Source: Pyrocephalus nanus
Lineage: Eukaryota > Chordata > Aves > Passeriformes > Tyrannidae
DNA: 64,000 nt
Direction: 5' to 3'
Assembly (NCBI GenBank): GCA_038380795.1
Contig: CM076264.1
Span: 9,612,001-9,676,000, forward strand
In this document: positions 24,986 through 36,633 of the stretch, in pieces
Layout: every line of letters begins with the position of its first letter
How positions within the stretch are numbered: the first letter of the stretch is position 1
Notes under the pieces: model-generated
Told to the model about the DNA's origin: nothing
What the model saw: only the letters and a program-made list of their open reading frames with translations
The model's database searches: none
Position numbers and translations under genes: made by a program

Positions 24986-25640
24986 ATCATAGAATCATAG
25001 AATCAGCCAGGTTGGAAAAGACCTCTGAGATCATCAAGTACAACCCTTGATCCAACACCACTGTGATTATCAGACCATGGCACTCAGTGCCACATCCAGT
25101 CGCATCTTAAAAACCTCCAGGGATGGAGAATCCACCACTTCCCCGGGCAGCCCATTCCAATGCCTGATTACTCTCTCTGTAAAAAATTTCTTCCTATTAT
25201 CCATTCTAAACCTCCTCTGGCAGAGTTTAAGCCCGTGCCCTCTTATCCTACTGTTGATTGCCTGGGAGGAGAGACCAACCCCCACCTGGCTACAACCTCC
25301 TTTCAGGGAGTTGTAGAGAGTGATGAGGCCACCCCTGAGCCTCCTCCAGACTAAACAATCCCAGCTCCCTCAGCCTCTCCTCATAGGACTTGTGCTTCAG
25401 TCTCTTCATCAGCCTTGTTGCTCTTCTGTGGACCCGCTCCAGCACCTCAATGTCCTTCCTGAACTGAGGGGCCCAGAACTGGACACAGCACTCCAGGTGT
25501 GGCCTCACCAGTGCTGAGTACAGGGCAAGAATCATTTTCCTCAACCTGTTGGCCACACTGTTCCTGATCTGGGCCGGGATGCCATTGGCCTTCTTGGCCA
25601 GATGGTTTTCAAAACTGCCAGGTCTGCACCTCATCTGGGA
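24986..25640 (-). mobile_element. CR1 LINE, minus strand, 5' truncated, with broken ORF2 C-terminus
   Basis: The 3' terminus is at the left: 'ATCATAGAATCATAGAATCA' is the complement of the CR1 tail. Reading leftward on the minus strand, 25634-25310 encodes the end of the reverse transcriptase region, with recognisable CR1 ORF2 residues '[20 protein letters not shown]', '[14 protein letters not shown]' and '[16 protein letters not shown]'. A frame change near 25285-25315 follows. Then 25285-25070 encodes the extreme C-terminus ('[20 protein letters not shown]', '[18 protein letters not shown]') to a stop at about 25067. The last ~80 bases are the 3' UTR. The catalytic part of the enzyme is absent, so the copy is dead. 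Similarity to CR1 fades upstream of about 25600. It looks relatively young because long stretches remain open. Confidence 0.93.
25070..25634 (-). pseudogene. CR1 ORF2 fragment (reverse transcriptase C-terminal end), frameshifted
   Basis: In an intact CR1, ORF2 encodes an endonuclease and reverse transcriptase that copy the element's RNA at the target site. Only the region after the catalytic core survives here. It is split into two open frames (25634-25290 and 25285-25070, both minus strand) that no longer share a frame. No upstream start or promoter exists. It is part of the surrounding CR1 copy and should not be treated as a host gene. Confidence 0.9.
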
Positions 25641-26412
25641 TCTGCAGCAAGCTGAATTCTTGATGGTAAACCATAAACCTGAATGTTTCTACAAACCAAA
25701 AACCTCTTAAACCCATGCCATTACATTGCATGTTATGTAATAAATAGACAAAGTTCCTGTCTCCATTTCAGGGATTTATCTTCCTAGAGAGCATCATTCT
25801 CAATCATTTCAGGTACATGGAGAAGAGCTTGTGAAGACTTTTCTCCTAAGCAATTCCTATATAAATGAGGAAAAAATTTGGCCAAATAATTAATCAAATA
25901 ATTAAACAAATATCTCTTGCAAAAAAAGTAAGAAAAAATGTTATTGGTCAGTTACAGAAGGATGAAATTCTTCCCTTACCACAACGTTTTTCTTGGAGAT
26001 TTAATTTATGCAGTGAATTACAGAGCTACCTTTTTCAGTGCCCTGTCTGAATTCTCTTCCCCACACTTAGGAGGTCCATGAGTATTTGTCTTTTAATAAC
26101 CATAACCTAAAACAAATATTATTGTCAGTTCTTTCTGCTGCAACTTGAAGGGGAATAGCACATTGAGCCCATCATAGGGTTAGCTATTAGAGCTTCCTTT
26201 CTCCCAGCTGGAAACATTTCAGTCACTGTTTGAAGTAAGTTTAAGCTTGGGATAAGAAAGCAGAAGCTTAAAAGCACTGCAAAAAGCTGTTGTTTGTCTA
26301 TGACACTGGGAAACCATCATCAACAAGTGCAGGCAGATGTGAGAACATTTTCACTGTTTCATTCCCAGATATTGCTGAATTAGTAAAAAAAATTCCTCAA
26401 CCTATGTGGAAC
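25641..26412. other. unique noncoding sequence
   Basis: AT-rich spacer between two CR1 fragments. Nothing recognised. Confidence 0.5.
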
Positions 26413-26460
26413 AATCACAGAATCATAGAATTAACTGGGTTGGAAGAGACCTCCAAGTCT
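26413..26460 (-). mobile_element. short CR1 3' tail, minus strand
   Basis: The plus strand reads 'AATCACAGAATCATAGAATT', then 'GGGTTGGAAGAGACCTCCAA'. This is the complement of the last ~48 bases of CR1. It is extremely 5'-truncated, as is typical of the family. Confidence 0.85.
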
Positions 26461-27251
26461 AGCTTTAATAATGTGAAAACATTGCAAGAAACATGTATTT
26501 CTTCTTTCAAATATTTTCATTATTGGCTCTTCTGTGACCTATTATGCAAAATACACTTTTGAAAAGATTAGCTATTACAATAACCACTTTAATAAAAGTT
26601 TGCTTAAAAATTGCCCAAGTACTACCATTTCAATAGATGACAAATGTGGCCCTTCACAGCTTGCTAAACACAAGCATTTTTGAAAATCTGGTTTGCTCGT
26701 TCTTAATGCTTTAAAATTTCAGCAGCTGCAGTTCAGCACCTGGAGGATCACTGCCAGCCATGTTCCCTGAGCCACACTGCCTTCATCTTCTCTTTTAGGA
26801 TGAGATACAGGGAGGACCTGTTACCTAGGCTGATACCTTTGCCTGGGGCAAGGCCCTTGATGCTCACCACTGTGCAGCTGACTGGAGCTCAACTGTGCCA
26901 CAGTTTTTTAGATTTGTAGCTTCTTTTCCTGTTATCCCAAGGCCACTGTGGTGACCAGCCTGCAAGGCAAACAGCATTCCCCCTTGGACATTGCTTCCTA
27001 TAAGAGCCACACCAGAAAAGGCCAATCAATAGGAGCAAAAACAACAGTAAGAGAAAGCACAGAGAAGGTTTAGCACCATCTTTAGTACCAACTTGCATTT
27101 CTAGGGACCCTTATTTTCCCTTACAGTGGTCACATAGCTAATACCTTTTCAACATATGGCTGTAAATACCCACCCCACACCCCCTCATTCTCACTTGCAT
27201 CTCATCTGCTCCAGTCATATTTTCCAGTGACTTGCCCACAGGCTGATGGGG

Positions 27252-27263
27252 TTTGATCAAAGG
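27252..27263. promoter_or_regulatory. TCF/LEF-type binding motif
   Basis: 'TTTGATCAAAGG' contains the high-affinity TCF/LEF consensus (GATCAAAGG) and on its first ten bases is near-palindromic. ATTA/TAAT-type cores follow within 40 bases. A single motif match is weak evidence for function. Confidence 0.2.
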
Positions 27264-30200
27264 CAGCCATTAGAAATTATTATGCAGATTCACTCATCAG
27301 TGAATGCTTATTGAATGACACTGAAAATTACACCAACCATGGCAGCCAAAACACCTTGAACCCTGGCTAATGATGTGCAACCCCGTTCTCATTTCTCAAG
27401 TGAATTCACCCATTTTGAGTTTGAAAAGCCAAAAGGGGACAAGAAGTTGGCAGTGGGCTTAAAGGGGTGGTTACAAATAGCATCAGTCCCAGGAAGCACT
27501 GAAGGAAAGAGTGCCTCCCACTCAGAGACAGGAATCTGATTCCCATTACCAAGAAGAGGCATTTATTTCTTTTTGAACTGCAAAGATCATGCTCAAGTTA
27601 CCTCATCCCCCTGTAAAACGGATCTATGGAGTTCATTACAGCACAGGGTTTTGCTGCTCAGATTTATTGGAGATGCAAGAGCAGACAGGCAGACTCGAGA
27701 TAGGAAATAGCATGCATCACCCACTGTTGAGTTTCCTCTCTACAGCTCCACTAAGTGTGGGTTTTGGCATGCACTCTGGAAAAAAATATTTTCCATTAAT
27801 AGTCTGGACTAGTGGATTAGACCAGTACGCTGCCTTCCAAGAGTGGTGAGATCCAAAACATGTTTAATTTAGTCTAAATAGGACCCCTATGATCTGCAGT
27901 ACTTCCTGGATATTTGTAAATGCATGTCATTTTGCAGAGACGGGTACAGACATATGGTTTGCATTTTCCTTTAGCTAATTATTTTTGCAGAAAGTTAGCA
28001 CTAGAACTGATCAGAAAAACATCAACCAAAATGCAAGTGTCTTCAAATGGGAAAAAAAAAATATTAAATTCATCATAAAAAAAATTTCCATCCAAACTTT
28101 TACTCTGCTCCAGCAAGGGAGCAGACATGCTCTGTGACCTGCGTTTCTGAAGGAAACAGCTTGCATATCAAATCCTCATGACTGATGAAGTGCTTGTGAA
28201 CAAGCAAGAAGCTGCAAATTATTCGCAGAATTTATTCAGCAAGCATGAATGAAGACGTTGCCCAGCCCTCCGACATGATTGCAAGCCACTTGTGAGCCAA
28301 GAGAGAGGCAAAAATCCTTACTAATTATTATCCCAGCCTATGAATTCAGACTAAAGGAATGCACTGATATTTGTATGCATCTCTCTCTCTCATTTTGTTA
28401 ACTGAATATTGCCATAAGACATATTTTCCTCTTTGGAGCTTTAGCCAGGTCTCACAGCATGCTTTTAGTCTGCACATGAAACACAGCATGAAAAAATCTG
28501 TCACCTTTCTATGGGAGGCCATTATTGTCAGTCTCCCTTGCCAGCTTTGAATCCGATCTGCCACTCTTGCCAAACTGAAATGTTAATATCCCTTTGATAC
28601 TCCGCTATGTTTTTGCCAGGCTGTATGAAATAACTTATGCTGGAAGCCCTGAAAACAACTGTCTGTTGAATACTGGGATGTCCACATAAGATAGGAATAA
28701 AACCTTACAGCTGAAGAAATTTCAGATCATCATAATTTCTAAATGGGTTAAAGAACCCCAAACATAAAATTAAATATTCTGCAGCCTCGCAATTTATCAA
28801 ACAAAACAGCACAGCAATTTTTTAAACAGAGGGGAGGAAAAACAGTCTTAGGATGCAATCACTGAAATAGAGCAGAAAAACTAAGCTAAAAAGTGACAGT
28901 GCATTTTATAATCAAAAAATAAAGTGGAATGGGTAAGTCAAGGGACTTATGCTTATCATATGATCATTTATATGAATATTAATATTATTTGAACATAGCA
29001 TATGTGTGCAATATACAGCAATGCATATAGACATCTTTCCTCATAATGGTGCTGCTTTTTCTTGTAGCTGTTACAATAATGATGTAGTATTAAAATCATA
29101 CAGATTAGAATAAATGAAAGTCTGGTTGTTTTTTTCTTTTTTTTTTCCTGTTCTAACCAGATTCAGATATCTCTTTATTGAGGGACAAACTCCGACAATG
29201 TAGCCCTACTGATGTGTTTCACATGATGGGAAAACAAAAAATCTTTCTTTCACTTAAAAGGCAAACCTGGTTCCCAGCAAGCCCATCTGCAAGTGACTTT
29301 ATAATAACAAAAAAATTACATAATCCCAAGACTGTTATCTAAAAAAAATCTTTTTATTCCACTTGCATATGGTAGAAGATGCCAAGTACAGGATCCCACA
29401 GCTGACATTCAGAAAAATTGTCTTTAAAGTACATGCACCAGTTTTAAAATTTTTTTAAAATTTCATTTTATAAAATTTTTTATAGCTATCTTTTTTTCTG
29501 TCTCTATTGAAATAACTTTAAATAAAAAAGCATTAGCCTTCCTTTACTTCTTGGAGGTACTGAAAACTATGTGGAGGATTGCAGCTCAGGCTAGATGGTG
29601 GTATTTAAAGCATAGCAGCTCTGTACTCCAAAATAAGGCCAAAGAATGAAGCAAACTTAACTCTGAAGTTATTAATCTTCACAGCAATGACAACACGCAG
29701 ATCACATCTGTTCCCAGATGAGCTTCAGACACTGGTCCTGTGCAAAATGGTGGCAGAAAGTCTTGTGGCATCCAATTTTTTACTTATTGTTTGGATTAAC
29801 TGGGCTGTAGGAAGGTGTGGAAGTGGCTTGGAAGTTTGAAGAAGGGTTGCTCTTGGATCTCACAACAGTCCCACATGTGACATCTGCACATGATTAAAAG
29901 GCGTCAAGTGGCTGAGAGCAGAGAAAACCTTCAGGAATTTATTTAGATCTTTGACTAAACAAAACTTTATCAAACTTACCATTCCCTTTTCATCTGGCTC
30001 ATCAAGACCTTTCCTCTTGTAATAATTCATATTCCAGATCTGGCTATATGGACAGCTAGGAGCGTCCTTCACATCCAGCTTGGCTCTGAATACACAGCTA
30101 AGTTCTGAAAATGTGTTTATAAACAAATATTTTCAGATATTGTCTAGACATTTAGAACTGAAGTCTTTCTAAGCAGGAAATGCTGGGAGGTCAGTGCCTC

Positions 30201-31470
30201 TGCTTTCAAGATCCTAATAAGGAACACATGGAAAAGATGTAAAATAATTCCTACATTGTTTGAAGAAGTAAAATATTAAATACTGATGTGTGCCAGCATA
30301 GAAGTTAAAAGTAAAGATAACTGCCAAATCAAGGGGTAAAGTAATAAGGGAAAAATAGACAAACTAACATTTTGGTTCAGATAAGGCTCCAAAATTCTTA
30401 TGCTTTTAAAAAGATTATCCAAATTTGTCTGAACTTCCTGCTGCCTTCCTGTTTTCCTTTATGCCATTTTCATCTTTTTCCATCCATTTTTAGAGACTCA
30501 GGTCATCCACCACTAACCAAATTTCCATAAAATATTAACAGGCTTTCTGATTCTATTGTCCCATGCTCCATAGTGAGACACATGATTTAGATATCCTATT
30601 TTATACTTATTTTGTAGGTTAAAATTTCATCAACAGATAAAGACATCATTTTCTCTCCACTAATTCCTATTATTCTCTGTGTCTTGAAATGGAAGCATCT
30701 TTAGTTTTTTTCAGGTTTTAATCCCTCCCAGTTGAAAACCTGTTAGAGTTCTCAATTTATTGCTGAATTATTGCACTGAGGAATCATGATCATGACATGA
30801 AGATTTGAGGTAAAAATGCACAGTTCAATTTTTTCTCCTTCTCCCTGAATAGCTGTTTTTATCCGCTCTGAATAGACAGCATAAAAATGCTCTGTAGTCA
30901 GGGTAGAGATGACTGGGGCTTTTATCGTTCCATAGGGTTTTCATTATTCTCCCACAGAATTTTACTATTCTCCTAGGTTCCTCATGAAACTGCAGCATCC
31001 AATGTCAGGAGTGTTGGGAGTTTTGCATCACAGCTTCAAATGAAATGCAGTGATAAGCTGGAGAAAATGTGCACGGAAAAAGACAGGACATATGCATTTG
31101 AACAATTAGATTCTTCCCAACATGCATGAACATTTCTTCCCAGCCTAAATGTGTCAAAATATGTGCAGAACTCATGTAAAATAGTAGAAGGGACAGCATG
31201 AAAGGGGTAAAGTTGGTGTGAAATAACAAAATATATCTAAACAAGCTCATTTCTTTTACTTTCTCCTCAGGCTAAACATGCCATTATAATGAGTCTAGTA
31301 TAAGCCAAACTAGCCTAAAGAAATAGTCATTTAGTGGTCAGTCCTGCAAAAACATGAATAGCTGCCTCAGAAATCTGAGCATTCAGTGGCAGAAAACATT
31401 AATGGTCCTATAGGAACAGTGTAATTCCAGTCTGTCTGACACAATTTAAATTTACCTATTTTCTACTCAT

Positions 31471-31530
31471 AATAAAAAACAAACAAACAAAAAGAAAACC
31501 AAAAATACACACACAAAAAAAAAAAAAACC
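31471..31530. repeat. A-rich simple sequence
   Basis: (CAAA)n-like and (CA)n-like units end in a 14-base A run (31515-31528). Low complexity only. Confidence 0.75.
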
Positions 31531-31620
31531 AAAGACAACTTTACAAATATTAACATTCTTTCCTTTTAGCTCTCTGCTAGTATTGCCACATTGCTCTAAG
31601 CATTTAAATATATGAGACAT

Positions 31621-32352
31621 TGTCGAGGGATGAGTGAGAGCTTCAGTCAAAGTTTATTAGAGAAGCCCACCCATTGAGTCACGAGGTGCAGAAAGGACCC
31701 CCTTGCTTTCTAAACTCCTTCTCAGAGAGCAGTCTGGGTGCAGATGGATCCAATCTTAGCCCCAGACTTTGTGAATGGTTTGTCTGAGGAATTGCAGAGA
31801 TGTGGTTGAGCCTTTGTACAACTTAGTCCCACGGGATTAAGGATGGCAAATCAGATATATTTTCATAAAAATGAATTAGACAAAAAGGTCTTAGAATCAG
31901 AATTATTTACTCCACAGTTTAGAAGCTAAAACTACTGATATAGTAATGTACAGTACAACGAAGAAATGATATTAAAGCAATTATATTAAAGCTAGCAAAA
32001 AAGAAGCAATTATTAAGTAGAGATTGATGTTACTGAGCCATACCAATGACTGTGGGCAAATCTCTTTTGCTCAGCCTTGAGAAGTAACTTTGAGGGGAGT
32101 CCTCACCCAAGGGAGGAATCACCACACACACTCCAAGAAGGGGTATGTTAGAAGAACCTGCTGTTTGAAAGTGGGACTGAACTTTTATAGTATAAAGTGA
32201 TTGACTGTCAGTCATTTGTCTCCAGGCCAGCTGTGTCAGCTTAACATTTTTAGATAAGGGTACTTTACTGTGTCTGCCACACGTTTACCTGAAAGGTTAA
32301 TTAACCTGAGCATTATCAGTGCATTTTAACAGCACTTACCGAATACACCTCA
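31621..32352 (-). mobile_element. probable solo LTR of an endogenous retrovirus, minus strand
   Basis: The plus strand starts TG (31621, 'TGTCGAGGGATGAG') and ends CA (32351-32352), so the minus strand begins TG and ends CA. Flanking six-mers are AGACAT (31615-31620) and GGACAT (32353-32358), a near-identical pair fitting a 6-bp target duplication with one change. On the minus strand a TATA-like TATAAAAG lies near 32180-32190, and AATAAA (complement of TTTATT at 31653-31658) lies near the 3' end. No primer-binding site, gag, pol or second LTR is seen, so it would be solo. The ~530-base gap between TATA and AATAAA is long, which may mean an AT-rich internal insertion or wrong boundaries. Confidence 0.5.
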
Positions 32353-33580
32353 GGACATTTTGCCTTGGAAAAGTGATGCATTCTTGGACTGTTTAAAGAG
32401 CAGTTAAAAGTAAAGAAAAAGGAAAACCTTCTTTCCATAAGCTCTTTGTAGATGTTCAGAGATATCATGGCTACCGTCCATTATTTCTATGGAATGAACA
32501 TGTAAGCTCCTTTTTCACTTCAGCTTTCCAAAAGCAGCAATTAAGAGTGGAGAAGCAATAGAAAGAAGGAAATCAGAATAGCAGCTAAAGGTGAGAAGCA
32601 AAAGAAAGGGGAAAAAAAGAAGAGATTCATAAGGCATAAGAAAAAAAAATTAAAATGTAAAAATACGAAGGTCAAAACTCCGCAAGCATAAAGAAATTTA
32701 TAAAAATCTCTAACAAGAAAATTACAAAATCCAATTACCCTACATCAAACGTAATTATGAAAAAATGCTTAGAAGAAGAAACAGGTAAGCAGGGAAAGTC
32801 CATTACATGAGGTGCCCAGTCATGGAGAAGTGTTGTTCTATCTTTGTAAGAGCAGTTCCTTTCTGAAACTTCTTTCCCTTTCTTTATTTCTTACTTTTCC
32901 TTGATTATAAGCAGAAAATAAGATTCATATAATTGGTAAGTATTTCACTGAGGAAGACCTAAATCCATCCTGACAATTTCAGTCCTGAATTCCTTTCTAT
33001 GCTGGGCTATTCTTGAGTTATTGCACTCCTTAGACATTCATATATGAGTGAGCAAGGGTCATCAGACCCATATAACAAATGTCAAGTTCTTCCATGCTAA
33101 AGAAATGGAAATACAGTATTCTGTTTCTGAAAGAATAGGGCTGAGGGCTAAGTACCATAATTTTATTTCAGATACTGACATTTTCCCTGGAACGTCAGAT
33201 GTCTGAAAGAGTCATCAATTCTGACTGGTTACTGAAGAGGCAGTTGTGAAGACATTCAAAGCCTTTCAATAGCAAGGCATTCCTTTTCTGTCATTAAGTA
33301 AGCTTTAGAAGCAATTTGGTCTCGATAGATGCTTCTGTCCATTGACCTCTTGGGATAAGACAGTCCCTAGCTCCTCTCAGAAATATGTTTGAAATGTGAA
33401 TTCTTCACTGAGGAATAGCATATACAGACGTACAATTGAAACAGCTCTTGAGACTCTGAAAGGCCTTTTCAAAGACTTGAAACATTATAAAAGGAAGTGC
33501 ATTCTTGGTTAGCTCTGTTAACAAGGCTTCCTCAAAAAACTTGATGCAAAAATTTCCTGTGGAGAAGTCTCAGAAGAACT
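32353..33580. other. unique noncoding sequence
   Basis: AT-rich and A-rich in 32580-32780. No gene, RNA or repeat is recognised. Confidence 0.5.
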
Positions 33581-33715
33581 GAGATCAGCTCAGTTGGTTA
33601 GAGCATGGTGCTAACAACACCAAGGTTGTGGGTTTGGTCCCTGTATTGGCCATTCACTTAAAAGTTGGACTCACTGGTCCCTGTGGGTCCCCTTCCAACT
33701 CAGAATAATCTTTGA
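33581..33715 (+). mobile_element. tRNA-Ile-derived SINE with CR1-like tail (TguSINE1 type), copy 2
   Basis: The head, 33581-33651, matches tRNA-Ile closely: 'CAGCTCAGTTGGTTAGAGCA', then 'TGGTGCTAACAACACCAAGG', a box B-like 'GGGTTTGGTCC' and a closing 'TTGGCCA'. The anticodon position reads AAC where tRNA-Ile has AAT. The tail from 33652 is CR1-like ('AGTTGGACTCACTGGTCC', 'CCCCTTCCAACTCAGAATAA'). It shares both parts and the junction with the copy near 3.9 kb, so the pair defines one SINE family. It is better preserved than copy 1 but still mutated. A tRNAscan-type search might report the head as a tRNA pseudogene. Confidence 0.88.
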
Positions 33716-35230
33716 AACTGCAAACAGAGTAGATTATTTCTACTCCAGGGATAAGGAAAGGCATGATCTTTAAAGTCTATTAAGGGATGAAGAAGGTCCT
33801 GGTATTTTGTCTGTTATTAACTGAATTATTAATTAAACAGATAATTTAGAACCAAAAAAACCTTTCCCAAGGTAAGTTTGTCAGATGAGAGTGGTCCAGT
33901 TTCAAAGAACATTCTGTGGACGCCAGACACCTGCCAAAACTGCTTATGGAAATGTAGAACACAAACAAAAATGTTTTTTCCTGTGAGTCTATCACAGCCA
34001 GGCAAGCTGGTGATTCAGTTCAAATCTAAGGAGCAAGGTGCATATGAAAGGTAGAAAAGTAGGAGCCAGAACACCAGGGCCAAGAGAGAAATCTCACTGT
34101 GCTGACATACCTGCTTTTCTCAGCTTGCTATTTAACAGAGCACTAATTTCTCTCTGCTCCCTGAATCTAGAGCTCAGTTGCCCAAAATTAATTTGCACCC
34201 CTGTGTAAACTGTACAGCTTATGATCAGATGTAGTTTTCTGGAAGTTGAGGTAAAACTCTATACTATTTCACTTAAGGATACAGACAGCAGGGCACTTTG
34301 AGTCCCTATTTTTGGTTTTGCTCTTTCACACTTTGCATTTTCTCCAGAGACAACACTGTTTCTCAGTTTTCTGTCTTGCAGCTCTCACTGCCTCACATTG
34401 GAGCCTCGAACCGCTTCAGAGAACAATTAGTGCAAATTCTGCCTTATTGCCAAAGGACGCTTAGACAGTCAGAGAGCAAGCCAAACTCCAGAAGAAGTGT
34501 GGAAATGAAGTCTGAAGGTGCTTTGAAATGGGAAGTGTTGAGCAGCTCATGAGCAGCGTGTAGGTGGTGAGAGATTAGTTCCTGGAGACTGTTCTCAGCA
34601 CAGCATGATGTAAGCACTGCCAGCCCAGAGGAAACACAAGGAAAACTGAAACGATAACAGGAGTCACATTTCCTCCCTTAATGACTTGAACACTTAGATT
34701 GTAAAGTAAAATTCTTCACAAAATCTCAGACCTGCACATCCACACCGCAGGAGTGTGCCTGACACAGTTAGTTTTCTACCAAAGTACAGGCTGGGCAAAG
34801 AGAAAAGGGGGGAAAAGCTGAACTGAAGCATGTTATTTGAGAAGTGCCCTGGTTTCCACTTGTGTTTCCACTAAGGTTGTTTACAGTGTTGTGCTAAAAG
34901 AAAAACAGCTGAGTTTTCAACTTGCAATCTATAGGATCATCACTTTCTCATGTGTCTCATACCCTTAATTAGAAAACCTCCTGTCAGAAAATTAAAACAC
35001 CCTAAAAACATTACTTTTCTCTGCTGCAAATGTACAATGCTTAAACCATGCTCACTAATGAGGCTTTCTGCCAGCACTGGCAGAGGCCCTGGTAAGCAAT
35101 TAATTGTAGGACAGAGAGGAAGACCCCTTATATGCATTAATTTACACAGTCCTATTGGGCTCGTTGACACTTTGCTAAAAGTTGTGAATTGATTTCCTTG
35201 AAACACACAGTATGCTCTGTGTCACAAATG

Positions 35231-35265
<35 letters not shown>

Positions 35266-36566
35266 TATAACATAGGCATTTACATGATCTCATAAGTTGT
35301 CATAACCCTTAATCTCGAGGGCAACCGGAACTGAAATTGCACATCAAGTTGAAGCCTTACCTGCTACACTCCTCCTCACTTCAACATACTTCTGGCTGTC
35401 TTTGGAAGCTGATTCAGAGAAGCAGGAGTCACTCCAGGAATATAAAATGTATGTCAAAAAGGACAGGAATCCTCTGGCTTCTTTCATGAAATTAAATATT
35501 TGATAAACCTGTGTAAAAAGATATGTTATATTTGAGTGCTTCCTATAACATCAGATAATAGTATATGGCTGCAGTTAATTTACCGTTTTGAATTGAATAA
35601 GGCATTTCACAGCACATTTGAAATGAAAACTCCTGTTGAAATCAGTGGAAGCTTTATTTCAGAAAGACTTGGTGGGATTCAAAATCCCTTAAGAGACTGA
35701 TTCCATAGGACTTGGTTTCAAAACCCCCTTCTCTCTTCAGATCAAAATTCCACTTTTTCGGAGTAAGGTTGAGACAGATAATATTCAACACACAGCACTT
35801 GTGTGTCAAAAGATAGCTAATACCACGGAGAAAATAAGTAGCTGGAGCAAAAAGAGATATGGGCTAAGTAGAAAAAGAATTACTGAAGTATGTTCTAACA
35901 GCATGATTCTGAATAAAGTTCTCTCAGCAGACTACTGAAACAAAAACAATGAAAGCAAAAATCCCCAAACAAACAAAACCAGGCTAAGAAAGTTTTATTC
36001 TTGGGGGTTTTGTGGGTTGTTTTGGGGTTTTTTGTTTGTTGTTTTTTTTCCAAAATGCTTGACAAATACGAGACACCATTTCATTTTTACCTCATCTAGC
36101 ACTCACTATGCCTGCAAACCAAACAAATTCTTTCCTACCCTCTGCTCCTGTACTCAGAGCCCCAAAGCTGAGATGTTTACTAGATACAGCTTCAGGTAGG
36201 CCTCATATCACTGCATATCCTTTCCTTAGGAGAGAGAAATGATCTTTCCAGACTCTGAACTTAAAAACAGCATATCCCTAAGCCTTGGATCTGCCAGCCC
36301 ATACACCCAAACCTTGTTTCAAGTCCATCCCTACCTTGGCTCATTAAATAGTATATATGGTCTGATCTTATGGAATATCAAAAATGGCAGCATTTTAAGA
36401 ATACCAAGAATGCAGCAGAGACTAGCAAAAATGCTGGCTCAGAGTTGGATTTGGATTTTGGAAATCAACATGCACTGGTATAAGAGCTTAGGTATTAGCC
36501 AGATAAAGAGGTTATGAGGTCGTTTTCTTGCAAGACAGGGTCATATTTACTGATTCCCAATAATGT
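33716..36566. other. unique noncoding sequence, no gene seen
   Basis: About 2.9 kb of AT-rich DNA containing the poly-A/(TA)n tract at 35232-35269 and a G/T-rich low-complexity stretch at about 36001-36048. Three CpGs lie within 34405-34460. No exon is recognised. Confidence 0.5.
35232..35269. repeat. poly-A (18) plus (TA)10 tract
   Basis: An 18-base A run passes directly into alternating TA. It is a simple compound microsatellite, probably variable in length. No AATAAA lies upstream to suggest a retrocopy tail. Confidence 0.85.
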
Positions 36567-36633
36567 ATCATAGAATCACTGAAGCTGGACAGGACCTCCT
36601 GAGGTCCTCTACTCCAACACTTCTGCTCAAGCA
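36567..36633 (-). mobile_element. outer CR1 LINE, left part (3' end), minus strand, interrupted
   Basis: 'ATCATAGAATCACTGAAGCT' is the complement of a CR1 tail, followed by 'GGACAGGACCTCCTGAGGTC' and 'CTTCTGCTCAAGCA'. The expected continuation of this CR1 ('GCAGGGTCTGCTAAAGCAGG') does not follow here. It reappears at 38023, after the inner element. The outer CR1 was therefore split by a later insertion. Confidence 0.85.

Larger units (their letters stand above)
26461..31620. other. unique noncoding sequence, no gene seen
   Basis: About 5.2 kb. It holds a TCF/LEF-like site (27252-27263), a very AT-rich run at 29434-29496 and an A-rich (CA/A) tract at 31471-31530. Stretches near 27240-27330 and 28130-28660 have mixed composition with scattered CpGs and homeodomain-like ATTA cores. 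They are plausible conserved noncoding DNA, but this cannot be shown here. Confidence 0.5.

Noticed and set aside
33581..33652. Functional tRNA-Ile gene
   Set aside because: Anticodon and box B are mutated and a CR1-like tail follows directly, as in the copy near 3.9 kb; this is a SINE head.
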